64,000 nt of DNA, taken from assembly GCF_030323865.1 (NCBI RefSeq), contig NZ_CP066362.1:992001-1056000 (forward strand). Direction: 5' to 3'. The position numbers were made by a program, and so were the translations under genes. Numbering within the stretch: position 1 is the stretch's first letter; every line of letters begins with the position of its first letter. The stretch is from Pseudarthrobacter defluvii. GTDB lineage: Bacteria > Actinomycetota > Actinomycetes > Actinomycetales > Micrococcaceae. The notes below the pieces were generated by a model. The model saw only the letters and a list, made by a program, of their open reading frames with translations. It was not told the DNA's origin and did not search any database. Shown here in pieces: positions 46,327-54,912 of the stretch.

Positions 46327-46830
46327 CTAGTCCGCCGTACGGGACTCCTCCTTTGACAACCGGCTGATCAGCCCGTCGTAGCGTGGCGGCATGAGTTCCA
46401 GGATGGAGATGGCGGTGCTGGTCCGCTCGATCCCGTCGATCTCCAGGATCTCGTTGGTGATGCGGTAGAGGTCGGCGGTGCCGCGGGCAACCACCTTGGC
46501 CATGAGGTCCGCGTCGCCGGTGGTGGCGTGCACCTCGATGACCTCCGGGATCGCAGCGAGCCCGTTCTCCACCGAGCCGGTCCGCGTCTGACTGATGGAC
46601 AGTGAGAGGAAGGCCATCAGTTCGTAGCCCAGCGCGGCGGGGTCCAGCCTGCGGCTGAAGGAGCGGAGCGCGCCGCTGCGCTCCAGCCGCGCCAGCCGGG
46701 CGTGGACGGTGTTGCGGGCGACGCCGAGTGTCCGGGAGAGTGCCAGGGCGCTGGCTTCGGGGTCCTTGTCGAGGGCAAGGATGATCCTGCCGTCGAGCGA
46801 ATCGAGGGTGCGAGTGTTCGCGATGGTCAT
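46327..46830 (-). CDS. AsnC/Lrp-family transcriptional regulator
   Basis: A 167-residue regulator: an N-terminal HTH (LDGRIILALDKDPEASALAL, TLGVARNTVHARLARLERSG) and a C-terminal RAM ligand domain with EVIEVHATTGDADLMAKVVA. Amino-acid-sensing is typical. It is divergent from a HisC-like aminotransferase/permease pair and likely controls it. Confidence 0.9.
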   Translation of the reverse strand: MTIANTRTLDSLDGRIILALDKDPEASALALSRTLGVARNTVHARLARLERSGALRSFSRRLDPAALGYELMAFLSLSISQTRTGSVENGLAAIPEVIEVHATTGDADLMAKVVARGTADLYRITNEILEIDGIERTSTAISILELMPPRYDGLISRLSKEESRTAD

Positions 46831-46923
46831 ATTTTCACCACAGGTAGTAGAAGTTGAGCAGAAGTCCCAAGCACCAGAGCGTACCTTGCATTGTGGTCTG
46901 GGTCACTTCCATGATCGGTCTTC

Positions 46924-48021
46924 ATGAGCCCTGATCAACTCCTGGCCCCGCCGGCAACAAAGTTGCCCGCCCTCCGTAGCGCCGTCACCGGACTACCGGC
47001 GTACGTCCCGGGCCGGCGCAGCGCCGGCGCGGACATCGCCGCCCTCGCCAGCAACGAAAGCCACTACGAGCCCCTGCCCGCTGCCACCGCCGCCGTGGCC
47101 GAGGCGGCGGGCAGGATGAACCGCTACCCGGACATGGCCGCCGTCGAACTCCGCGAACGGCTCGCCCGGCATCTGGGCGTCGCAGCGGAGGAAGTGGCGG
47201 TGGGTCCCGGCAGCGTGGGCGTCCTGCAGCAGATCATCACCGGACTGTGCGACGCCGGGGACGAAGTGGTGTTCGCGTGGCGCTCCTTCGAGGCGTACCC
47301 CATCCTGGTGGAGCTGGCAGGCGCCCGGCCGGTCCGCGTCCCGCTGGACGACGCCGAGGGCCACGACCTTGACGCCATGGCCGCCGCCGTCACCGACCGC
47401 ACCAAGGTCATCCTGATCTGCACGCCCAACAACCCCACCGGCGTGCCGATCAGCCACCACCGCCTCGAAGCCTTACTGCAGTCCGTCCGCTCCGACGTCC
47501 TGGTGGTGATCGACGAGGCCTACGGGGAGTACGCCGACGCCGGCAGCGTCCCCGATTCCCTAGCGCTCTACCGCCGGTACCCGAACGTCTGCGTCCTGCG
47601 CACCTTCTCCAAGGCCTACGGGCTCGCCGGCCTGCGGGTCGGGTATGCCCTTACGACGGCGGCAATCGCCGAAGGTTTGCGCCGCACCGCCCTGCCGTTT
47701 GCCGTGAGCGCGCTGGCGCAGAAGGCGGCCATCGCGTCGCTGGACGCGGGGGAGGAGATGGAGGCGCGGGTTTCCTTGGTGAAGCAGGAGCGCGCCCGGA
47801 TGGCCGCGGAGCTGGAGGCCCAGGGCTGGACGCTGCAGCCGAGCCAGGGCAACTTCCTGTGGATCCGCGCCAACGACCCCCTCTTGGCGAGGCTCGTGGA
47901 CGCCTTCGACGGCGCGGGCATCCTGGTCCGCGCGTACCCGGGCGACGGCGTGCGGATCACGGTGGCCGACCCCGCCTCCAACAACCGCGTGCTCCGGCTC
48001 CTCGAAGCCCATTCAGCCTGA
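46924..48021 (+). CDS. PLP-dependent aminotransferase, HisC-like
   Basis: A 365-residue fold-type I aminotransferase similar to histidinol-phosphate/aromatic aminotransferases. Visible elements are ALASNESHYEPLPAATAAVA, ICTPNNPTGVPIS (cofactor Asn), VVIDEAYGEY (Asp), RTFSKAYGLAGLRVGYAL (Schiff-base Lys) and the C-terminal arginine region. With an AsnC regulator, permease and ThDP enzyme nearby, it is more likely catabolic (aromatic amino acid) than histidine biosynthesis; that part is inference. Confidence 0.88.
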   Translation: MSPDQLLAPPATKLPALRSAVTGLPAYVPGRRSAGADIAALASNESHYEPLPAATAAVAEAAGRMNRYPDMAAVELRERLARHLGVAAEEVAVGPGSVGVLQQIITGLCDAGDEVVFAWRSFEAYPILVELAGARPVRVPLDDAEGHDLDAMAAAVTDRTKVILICTPNNPTGVPISHHRLEALLQSVRSDVLVVIDEAYGEYADAGSVPDSLALYRRYPNVCVLRTFSKAYGLAGLRVGYALTTAAIAEGLRRTALPFAVSALAQKAAIASLDAGEEMEARVSLVKQERARMAAELEAQGWTLQPSQGNFLWIRANDPLLARLVDAFDGAGILVRAYPGDGVRITVADPASNNRVLRLLEAHSA

Positions 48022-48065
48022 ACTTTATCCCCAAATCCGTTCCACCTACTGACTAGAGGAATCCC

Positions 48066-49481
48066 ATGGAACAACAGACAAAGACGTCTGCCCGCGCGCT
48101 CGGTGCGGCCCTCAAACCCCGGCAGCTCACCATGATGGGGCTCGGAAGCGCCATCGGCGCGGGCCTCTTCATCGGCTCCGGCGCGGGCATCCAGGCCGCC
48201 GGCCCCGCGGTGCTGATCTCCTACCTCGTGGCCGGCACCCTCATCATCCTGGTGATGTGGGCGCTTGGCGAGATGGCCGCCGCCAACCCGGACAGCGGCG
48301 CCTTCTCCGTCTACACCGCGAAGGCCTACGGGCCGGTGGCCGGTGCAACAGTCGGCTGGCTCTGGTGGATCCAGCTGGTGGTGGTCATCGCCGCCGAGGC
48401 GCTCGGTGCGGCGGGTCTGCTGGCGACGATCTTCCCGGCCCTGCCGGTGTGGCTGATGGCCTTGGTGTTTATCGTGGTGCTCACCGCCGTGAACCTGACC
48501 AGTGTGAAGAACTTCGGTGAGTTCGAGTTCTGGTTCGCGCTGCTTAAGGTCGCGGCGATCGTCGGGTTCCTGCTGGTGGGCTTTGCCCTGCTGTTCGGTT
48601 TGATTCCCGGCGTTCAGTCGCCGGGCCTGTCCACCTTCACGGGGGAGGGCTTCGCGGTCAACGGTTTCGGCGGGATTGCGACGGCGCTGTTTGTGGTGGC
48701 GTTCGCGTTCGGCGGCACCGAGATCGTGTCGGTTGCGGCGGCCGAGACCGCGGAACCGGCCCGCAGCGTAAAGAAGGCTGTGCGGACGGTGCTGTGGCGC
48801 ATCCTGGTGTTCTACATCGGTGCGATCTTCGTGATCGCGGCGGTGGTGCCGGTGGGTTCTGCCGGGCTGAAGAGCCCGTTCGCCGCGGTGCTGGACGCTG
48901 CCGGTATGCCCGGCGCGGCCACCGCCATCACTCTGGTCGCCGTCGCGGCACTGCTGTCCGCGCTCAATGCCAACCTCTACGGTGCTTCCCGGATGGCGTA
49001 CTCCTTGGCAGGGCGGGGTGAGGCACCACGTTGGCTCGCGTCGGTATCAAAGGCGCGGGTCCCGGTGGTCGCGGTCCTGGCCAGTGTCGCGTTCGGCGTG
49101 GTCACGGTGGTGCTGGAGCTGATGTTTCCAGAGATGGTCCTTGGCGTCCTGCTGAACATCGTGGGCTCCACCTGCCTGCTGGTGTGGACATCCGCGCTTC
49201 TGGCCCAGCTCGTGCTGCGCCTCCGTGCCGACCGCGAGGGAACCGAGCTTCCCCTGCGGATGCCGGGATTCCCGTGGCTCACTTCGCTTGGCCTGCTGAT
49301 CCTGGCGGCGATCTTCACGGTGGGCTTCATCGGCGAGGCCTCGCGACCCCAGTTGCTGAGTACCTTTGGACTCGTGGCGCTTCTGGCGTTGGGGTGCTGG
49401 GTGAACCACCGCCGGCGGGGCACTGCGCTCGTTTCCGAATCTGCTGACCGTGCCGAGTCTCCGGTTTTCGTCGACTTATGA
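48066..49481 (+). CDS. APC-family amino acid permease
   Basis: A 471-residue, 12-TM amino acid permease of the AAT branch: the N-terminal signature MMGLGSAIGAGLFIGSGAGI (substrate-binding unwound helix), FGEFEFWFALLKVAAIVGFL and FGGTEIVSVAAAETAEPARS. GAGGAA precedes the ATG, 44 bp after the aminotransferase. Together they suggest uptake and transamination of one amino acid, possibly aromatic. Confidence 0.93.
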   Translation: MEQQTKTSARALGAALKPRQLTMMGLGSAIGAGLFIGSGAGIQAAGPAVLISYLVAGTLIILVMWALGEMAAANPDSGAFSVYTAKAYGPVAGATVGWLWWIQLVVVIAAEALGAAGLLATIFPALPVWLMALVFIVVLTAVNLTSVKNFGEFEFWFALLKVAAIVGFLLVGFALLFGLIPGVQSPGLSTFTGEGFAVNGFGGIATALFVVAFAFGGTEIVSVAAAETAEPARSVKKAVRTVLWRILVFYIGAIFVIAAVVPVGSAGLKSPFAAVLDAAGMPGAATAITLVAVAALLSALNANLYGASRMAYSLAGRGEAPRWLASVSKARVPVVAVLASVAFGVVTVVLELMFPEMVLGVLLNIVGSTCLLVWTSALLAQLVLRLRADREGTELPLRMPGFPWLTSLGLLILAAIFTVGFIGEASRPQLLSTFGLVALLALGCWVNHRRRGTALVSESADRAESPVFVDL

Positions 49482-49599
49482 GGAAATCGCCGTTGAGCTG
49501 GGCCGTTCGTTACGATCGGTCTACAAGCACCGGAGTGACCTTGGGCTGTCCAGGGTCCGCAAGAGCCATCGAGTGGAGAAACCATGGAAGATCCAGTAG
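49477..49599 (+). pseudogene. HTH-domain remnant overlapping permease end
   Basis: A frame different from the permease encodes YEEIAVELGRSLRSVYKHRS, then DLGLSRVRKSHRVEKP. This is a homeodomain-like HTH piece of the type found in phage and HNH-associated proteins. There is no start of its own, so this is probably the tail of a DNA-binding gene cut by recombination. It marks the start of the accessory region. Confidence 0.35.
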
Positions 49600-49877
49600 A
49601 AGCAGACGTCACGACCGCCGAGGTGTACAGCCTTCCCGAGTGCGACTTCTGCCAGCGACAGGGAGTGGAGAAGGAGGCCCACTATGACGGCAAAACCAAC
49701 CTCCCGGGCGAGCCGTGGGGCAACATGTGCGAGGAGCACTACGCCCAGTACGGCACCGGCCTCGGCCTGGGTGTGGGGCAGAAGCTGATCGTCAGCCGCG
49801 AGGACAAGGAGCAGCTGCGGGAGCAGGAGTCCGAGGCTTACCAGCGGGACCTCGAAAACGGGGATGATCTTGGCTAG
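49584..49877 (+). CDS. Small zinc-ribbon-like protein (97 aa)
   Basis: A 97-residue acidic protein with a single metal-binding core: LPECDFCQRQG (CxxC) and GNMCEEHYAQYG (C-x2-H), then GLGLGVGQKLIVSRED. This layout occurs in short proteins common in actinobacterial phages and plasmids, of unknown function. It follows the HTH remnant and precedes the Ltp-like gene. Confidence 0.65.
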   Translation: MEDPVEADVTTAEVYSLPECDFCQRQGVEKEAHYDGKTNLPGEPWGNMCEEHYAQYGTGLGLGVGQKLIVSREDKEQLREQESEAYQRDLENGDDLG

Positions 49878-49999
49878 GTCACAACGGTGACCTAGTGTGC
49901 ATCTGCGGAGAGCGGAGGGCTTAGGATATGCGAGTGGTCTCGCTCTTGCAGACGGGAGGGATCCGATTCCACTCGCATAACCGAATATGGGGGACAGTA

Positions 50000-50578
50000 A
50001 TGTCTAATGCAGTAACACCACCGCCCAACGCTCCAAAGCCGAAGCGTCCATGGTTCAAGAAAAAGCGCTGGTGGGCTGTCGCCATCATCCTTCTGATCAT
50101 CATCGTGTCGCCCAAGGGTGGCAAGAAGGAAGAGGCTGCCAGCGTCTCGCCGACTACGCCGTCGGCTGTTGCCACCACGAAGGCGGCAGCACCGACAACC
50201 CAGGCCGCCGTCCCGACGCCGACCAAGACGGCCACCCCGGCACCGCCTCCGCCGCCTCCCGCACCGAAGGTCCCGGTCGCCTACGACTCCGCACTGACTA
50301 AGGCGTCCCAGTACTCCAGCCGGATGCACATGAGCAAGCAGGGCATCTACGACCAGCTCACCTCGCAGTACGGCGAGAAGTTCGCCCCGGATGCAGCGCA
50401 GTACGCGGTGGATACCCTGAAAGCCGATTACAACGCCAATGCCCTGGCAAAGGCCAAGGAATACCAGTCCCGGATGGCGATGTCGCCGGCCGGCATCTAC
50501 GACCAGCTGATCAGCCAATACGGGGAGAAGTTCACCCCGGCGGAAGCCCAGTGGGCGGTCGATCACCTGGCCGGATAG
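50000..50578 (+). CDS. Ltp-like protein with two host-surface repeats
   Basis: A 192-residue protein: a basic N-terminus (KPKRPWFKKKRWW), one TM helix (AVAIILLIIIVS), and a threonine/alanine/proline-rich wall-spanning linker (residues about 50-95). Two copies of the ~45-residue Ltp repeat follow: ALTKASQYSSRMHMSKQGIY and ALAKAKEYQSRMAMSPAGIY, each ending FxPxxAQxAVDxL. In streptococcal phage TP-J34 the lipoprotein Ltp blocks superinfection. Here a TM anchor replaces the lipobox. ATG 50000 follows GGGGGA. Confidence 0.8.
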   Translation: MSNAVTPPPNAPKPKRPWFKKKRWWAVAIILLIIIVSPKGGKKEEAASVSPTTPSAVATTKAAAPTTQAAVPTPTKTATPAPPPPPPAPKVPVAYDSALTKASQYSSRMHMSKQGIYDQLTSQYGEKFAPDAAQYAVDTLKADYNANALAKAKEYQSRMAMSPAGIYDQLISQYGEKFTPAEAQWAVDHLAG

Positions 50579-50590
50579 GCTGAACCACAG

Positions 50591-50620
50591 AAAGGGGACC
50601 CCTACGAGGGTCCCCTTTTT
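50591..50620 (+). terminator. Rho-independent terminator of the Ltp-like gene
   Basis: AAAGGGGACCC (50591-50601) pairs with GGGTCCCCTTT (50608-50618) around CTACGA and runs into TTTTT (50616-50620). It starts 13 bp after the stop codon and is a textbook intrinsic terminator. Confidence 0.92.
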
Positions 50621-50804
50621 CCGCTCTGTATAAGTGGTTGTCGACGGAGCATAGAGTCATAAACCTTCTGCTCGGACAAGCCGTGAAGGGGGGACGTCTC
50701 CGAGCCTTGAAGACATCGAAGCGGCGCACCGGCCTGCCAATGAATGGGCGTCGGGTTTCGTAAATAACCTTCGTGTTGCTCGCAAGTCAGCCGGGGTGTG
50801 GAAA

Positions 50805-51290
50805 TCAGCGCAGAAGAACCAGGTCGAGCCAAAAATTGTGCTCCTCCGGTGAGTAGGGGTTCTCTTTGATTTCTTGTCTTATCCACGGATGCAGATCACC
50901 AGAGGCCCGAGCAAGCGAGCGGACGGCCGGAGCTCCCGACCCTGCTATTGGCGAGGACGACCAGAGTTGATTCACGCCTCCTTGCGACCGTGCCAAGTCG
51001 ATGAGGATGCGGGCACAGGTAACCGCGTCTTCTTCCGCGTTGTGGTGTCTGAAATGGCGGCAGAGCCAGACTTCTCGCTACGTCCTTGAGTCCGAAGTTC
51101 TTAATGGGCAAAAAATTCTTGGCCAATGCCTGCGTGTCAATGGAAGTTAATATGGGCTCGGGCAAACCCCAAATAACCACACAGGTACGTGTCAGTAGTG
51201 GTTGATGGCCAATGCTGCAACGGACTGCTTGTAGCGACAGTCCGATTACGAGTGTGTACATGTGAGCACTCATCGGGCCACTCAAACCCC
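50805..51290 (-). pseudogene. DnaQ-like 3'-5' exonuclease pseudogene
   Basis: Two minus-strand frames join into one exonuclease-like sequence. The first has LPEPILTSIDTQALAKNFLP and FGLKDVARSLALP. The second, from about 51056 down, has RHFRHHNAEEDAVTCARILI, with the H-x4-D motif (ExoIII) of DnaQ/DEDDh nucleases, and DLARSQGGVNQ. The frame shift lies near 51055 and the N-terminal DxE motif (ExoI) is not found, so the gene is dead and probably truncated. Confidence 0.6.
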
Positions 51291-51410
51291 ATCGCGACCT
51301 TCAGAGGTACTTCCCCGGTGCTCATTCCGCGGCTTCCGTCCAGAAGCTGGCTTCGTCCGGGATGATAGTGACTATTGGTTATTACCTGCTCCACCAAATA
51401 CCCTGGCGAA

Positions 51411-54400
51411 GTGAAGACAACCGATGGGGGGTGGGCAGTTGAACAATTGCCCGAAGGCCTATACGAATTGCTCAATACCCAAGGGCTGACGGCAAGTCTG
51501 TCGAAGGTTCCTGAGCTGGAACCACACTTTGGGCTTATCGACGACGACGACTCTCCGGATATCCTCTCCCGTTACGTGGCAGACGCTGCTAGGAAGGCTC
51601 TCGCCGGAGCGAAGCCAACCGACCGGGTCGCTTTGGCGAACCGACTTCTTCAACAGCTTCGGCATGCCGACCTAATCGCGGATGTCCCTTCCCAGCTCCA
51701 GTCGCTCCACCGCCCAGATGTGCTCAAGCGTCGCCAACTCCGCCGGCCCGCCACAAGGCTGAGCGAGTCCGCCCTGCTGACCAATAGCAAGGACGACCCG
51801 AATCTCGCCGCTGAGCTCCGGGCTGAGATGGAGTCCGCCGACACTGTGGACCTTCTCTGCGCCTTTGTCCGCTGGACCGGCCTCAGACTCCTGGAGTCTG
51901 CCCTAGAGCAACTCAAGGCGCGCGGTGCCAAGCTCCGAGTCATCACCACAACCTACATGGGCGCCACGGAGCGCCGCGCAATCGATGAGCTCGTCAACCG
52001 GTATGGGGCCGAGGTCAAGATCAGCTACGAAACCCAGGCCACAAGGTTGCACGCCAAAGCCTGGCTGTTCCGCCGTGACACGGGTTTCGACACCGCGTAC
52101 GTTGGCAGCTCTAACCTGAGCCAGGCTGCTCTCCTGGACGGGCTGGAATGGAACGTCCGGCTCAGCTCTGTGGCAACGCCAGCACTCCTGCAGAAGTTTG
52201 AGGTTACCTTCGACAGCTACTGGGAGCAGCGTGCCTTCCAAAGCTACGATCCGGAACGCGACGGCGAAAAGCTGGACGCTGCACTGGAGCGCAACGGCGG
52301 ACGTCGCACTGCGGCCCCGGACGCAACCACCGGCCTTGAGGTTCAACCGTTCCTCCACCAGGAGGAGATGCTGGAGGACCTGGAAGCCGAGCGGCTTAAG
52401 GGTTTTAACCACAATCTTCTGGTCGCCGCCACGGGCACGGGCAAAACTGTCATCGCCGCTCTGGACTACAAACGGCTAAGCGAAACTGCGGGCAGAGACC
52501 TAAAACTGCTCTTCGTCGCCCACCGGCAGGAGATCCTCAAGCAGGCGATGCGCACCTACCGTGACGTCATGCAGGATGGCGTCTTCGGCGAACTCTACGT
52601 GGGGGAGCACAAGCCGGGGGAGTGGAAGCACATCTTCGCGTCCGTCCAGTCGCTGTCTTCCCTCGGCATCGAGCAGCTGGAGTCTGACTTCTTCGACGTC
52701 GTCGTCATCGACGAGTTCCACCACGCGATGGCGCCCACGTACCGCCGCCTGCTGGACCATCTGAAACCGCAGCAGCTCCTCGGCCTCACGGCCACACCGG
52801 AACGCGGCGACGGCGTCGACGTCGCCAAGCAGTTCTTTGAGGGCCGGACAGCAAGCGAACTGCGGCTCTGGGACGCCCTCGACGCTGACCTGCTGGTCCC
52901 GTTCCACTACTTCGGCGTCTCCGATGACGTAAACCTGAGCCAGTTGGAATGGAAACGCGGCAACTACGACACCACCCAGCTGAGTGCCCTCTACACCGGG
53001 AACGACGCCCGAGCGGCCAAAGTCATCCGCGAACTCAGGGACAAGGTCACCAGCACCGACGAGATGCGGGCTATCGGCTTCTGTGTCTCCGTCCAGCACG
53101 CCCGCTACATGGCGGAAGTGTTCAACCTAGCCGGCATTGCCTCGGTCGCCGTCGACGGCACCACTGATAATGCTGAGCGCGAGAAAGCCTTGCGGCGCCT
53201 GGGGCAGCGGGAAATCAACTGCATCTTCGCCGTCGACCTTTTCAACGAAGGGCTGGACCTGCCGCAGGTGGACACCATTCTGCTGCTCCGGCCCACGCAG
53301 AGCGCCACAGTCTTCCTCCAGCAGCTGGGACGCGGGCTGCGCCGTGCCGAGGGCAAAGCGGTGCTGACGGTCCTGGACTTCATCGGCCAGCAGCGCCGCG
53401 AGTTCCGCTTTGACCTGCGCTACCGGGCGCTAACCGGATACGGCCGCAAGGAACTGGAGAAGGCTGTCGAGGATGAGTTCCCGTACCTGCCCTCCGGGTC
53501 GCAGATCGTGCTGGACCGGGTGGCGCAGAAGGTAGTCCTGGACAACATCAAGGCACAGCTGCGGTTCAACCGGGCACAGCTGGTCCGGGACATCGCCTCG
53601 TACGCCGAGACCGAGCTGGAGGCCTATCTGGAGCGGTCCGGGAACGACGTGAAAACGATCTACCGGTCCACCAGGGACTCGTGGACCGGCTACCTCCGGC
53701 AGGCAGGACTGATCGAAGGGCTCTCACCCCTGGAGACAGTGTTGCGCGGGAAGCTCGAGGAGCTGTCGGACGCGGAGGAGAAGAAGCTGCTGGGCCGCAT
53801 GGCCGCACTGATTCACGTGGACGATCCCGAACGCGCCGCCGCCTATTCCATGTTGGTAGCCCCTGACGCGCCCCGCCATGCGGAGCTCGGCATGCGCGAG
53901 CAGGCTTTTGCACGCATGCTGTTCTACACGCTGTGGGATGACGGCGGAGGATTCAAGACGTACGACGACGGCCTAGACCACCTGCGCGGTTACCAGTTTG
54001 TGTGCCGCGAGATCCGTCAGGTCGTGAAGCTGGGAGTGGCGGCGTCGAAACACGCAGCAAAGAGCCTAGGCGCTGGATTGCAGCACATCCCGCTGCTCTC
54101 ACATGCCACGTACCGCCGCGAAGAGGTCCTTGCGGCGTTGCAATACGGCTCCCTGGAACAGGGCAAGAATGTGCAACACCGCGAGGGCGTCGCATGGTGT
54201 CCGGCAACTTCCACAGATGTTTTCTTCGTGACCCTGAATAAGGATGACAAGAAGCACTCGGCTACGACTATGTACAAGGATTACGCCACCAGCCCCGAGC
54301 TGTTCCACTGGGAATCGCAAAACGCAACGTCCCCGACGAGCCCGACGGGCCGCCGCTATCTTGACCGCGCTTCGCACGGCTCGAAGGTTCTGATCTTCAC

Positions 54401-54566
54401 AAGGCACACGGCAGATGACGAGACCGGGCTGACAGTTCCGTATACGTGCCTGGGACAGGTGGATTACGTTCAGCACTCCGGGGAGAAACCCATCGCGATA
54501 ACGTGGAAATTGCAAAGGCCAATGCCAGCGGATGTGTATGCGACCGCTGCCGCGGTGGCGCAATAG
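51411..54566 (+). CDS. PLD nuclease - SF2 helicase - DUF3427 protein
   Basis: A large protein of about 1051 residues. The N-terminal phospholipase-D-type nuclease half has HAKAWLF and GSSNLS (about residue 213-236). An SF2 helicase follows, with Walker A ATGTGKT (about 340-346), Walker B VVVIDEFHH, motif III LTATPERGDG and motif VI QLGRGLRR. A DUF3427-type C-terminal region (YFGVSDDVNL; later HIPLLSHATYRREEVLAALQ) completes it. The GTG at 51411 is a guess; a TTG at 51375 would add 12 residues and neither has a good ribosome site. The domain set fits a DNA-attacking defence or repair enzyme. Confidence 0.82.
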   Translation: MKTTDGGWAVEQLPEGLYELLNTQGLTASLSKVPELEPHFGLIDDDDSPDILSRYVADAARKALAGAKPTDRVALANRLLQQLRHADLIADVPSQLQSLHRPDVLKRRQLRRPATRLSESALLTNSKDDPNLAAELRAEMESADTVDLLCAFVRWTGLRLLESALEQLKARGAKLRVITTTYMGATERRAIDELVNRYGAEVKISYETQATRLHAKAWLFRRDTGFDTAYVGSSNLSQAALLDGLEWNVRLSSVATPALLQKFEVTFDSYWEQRAFQSYDPERDGEKLDAALERNGGRRTAAPDATTGLEVQPFLHQEEMLEDLEAERLKGFNHNLLVAATGTGKTVIAALDYKRLSETAGRDLKLLFVAHRQEILKQAMRTYRDVMQDGVFGELYVGEHKPGEWKHIFASVQSLSSLGIEQLESDFFDVVVIDEFHHAMAPTYRRLLDHLKPQQLLGLTATPERGDGVDVAKQFFEGRTASELRLWDALDADLLVPFHYFGVSDDVNLSQLEWKRGNYDTTQLSALYTGNDARAAKVIRELRDKVTSTDEMRAIGFCVSVQHARYMAEVFNLAGIASVAVDGTTDNAEREKALRRLGQREINCIFAVDLFNEGLDLPQVDTILLLRPTQSATVFLQQLGRGLRRAEGKAVLTVLDFIGQQRREFRFDLRYRALTGYGRKELEKAVEDEFPYLPSGSQIVLDRVAQKVVLDNIKAQLRFNRAQLVRDIASYAETELEAYLERSGNDVKTIYRSTRDSWTGYLRQAGLIEGLSPLETVLRGKLEELSDAEEKKLLGRMAALIHVDDPERAAAYSMLVAPDAPRHAELGMREQAFARMLFYTLWDDGGGFKTYDDGLDHLRGYQFVCREIRQVVKLGVAASKHAAKSLGAGLQHIPLLSHATYRREEVLAALQYGSLEQGKNVQHREGVAWCPATSTDVFFVTLNKDDKKHSATTMYKDYATSPELFHWESQNATSPTSPTGRRYLDRASHGSKVLIFTRHTADDETGLTVPYTCLGQVDYVQHSGEKPIAITWKLQRPMPADVYATAAAVAQ

Positions 54567-54908
54567 GTAAAGAATCGAGATGTAAGCCGGCTCTTCACGG
54601 TTTGTGGTGAATGTTCTGCCGTGAGGATGCTCATGCCGCTGTTCTGGCAGCACTGCGCAACACGTCGGGCTATGCGGCTTTCATGGTTGATTCCTGAAGG
54701 TTGTCTTTTTCGGCGGCCGCGTCAGCGAGATGCTGCGTCACCTGTCTGTCGTCGTGGCGTTCCCACTGCCATGGCCGGGGTCGCCGAGGTCATCAAAACG
54801 CGCGACCGCCGACAGGGGGCTAATCACTGGCGGCGCCGCGAGCCGCGAATAGGATGAATGGGTGTCTGACGAACTCACCAAGACGCGTTTCCTCTTGGCT
54901 TTTGCCAA
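54567..54908. other. 342-bp gap with gene fragments
   Basis: No full gene. A 28-codon ORF (54611-54697, MFCREDAHAAVLAALRNTSG) looks protein-like and may be debris. A good leaderless promoter at 54850-54861 leads only to a 16-codon ORF. The two fragments suggest repeated recombination between the helicase and the endonuclease VII gene. Confidence 0.4.
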
Positions 54909-54912
54909 TTAG
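54850..54912 (+). pseudogene. Leaderless promoter with truncated gene start
   Basis: TAGGAT (54850-54855), 6 nt, then GTG at 54862 opens a frame MSDELTKTRFLLAFAN that stops after 16 codons, overlapping the end of the opposite-strand endonuclease VII gene. An intact promoter in front of such a short frame suggests a gene whose body was lost when the neighbour arrived. Confidence 0.3.
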
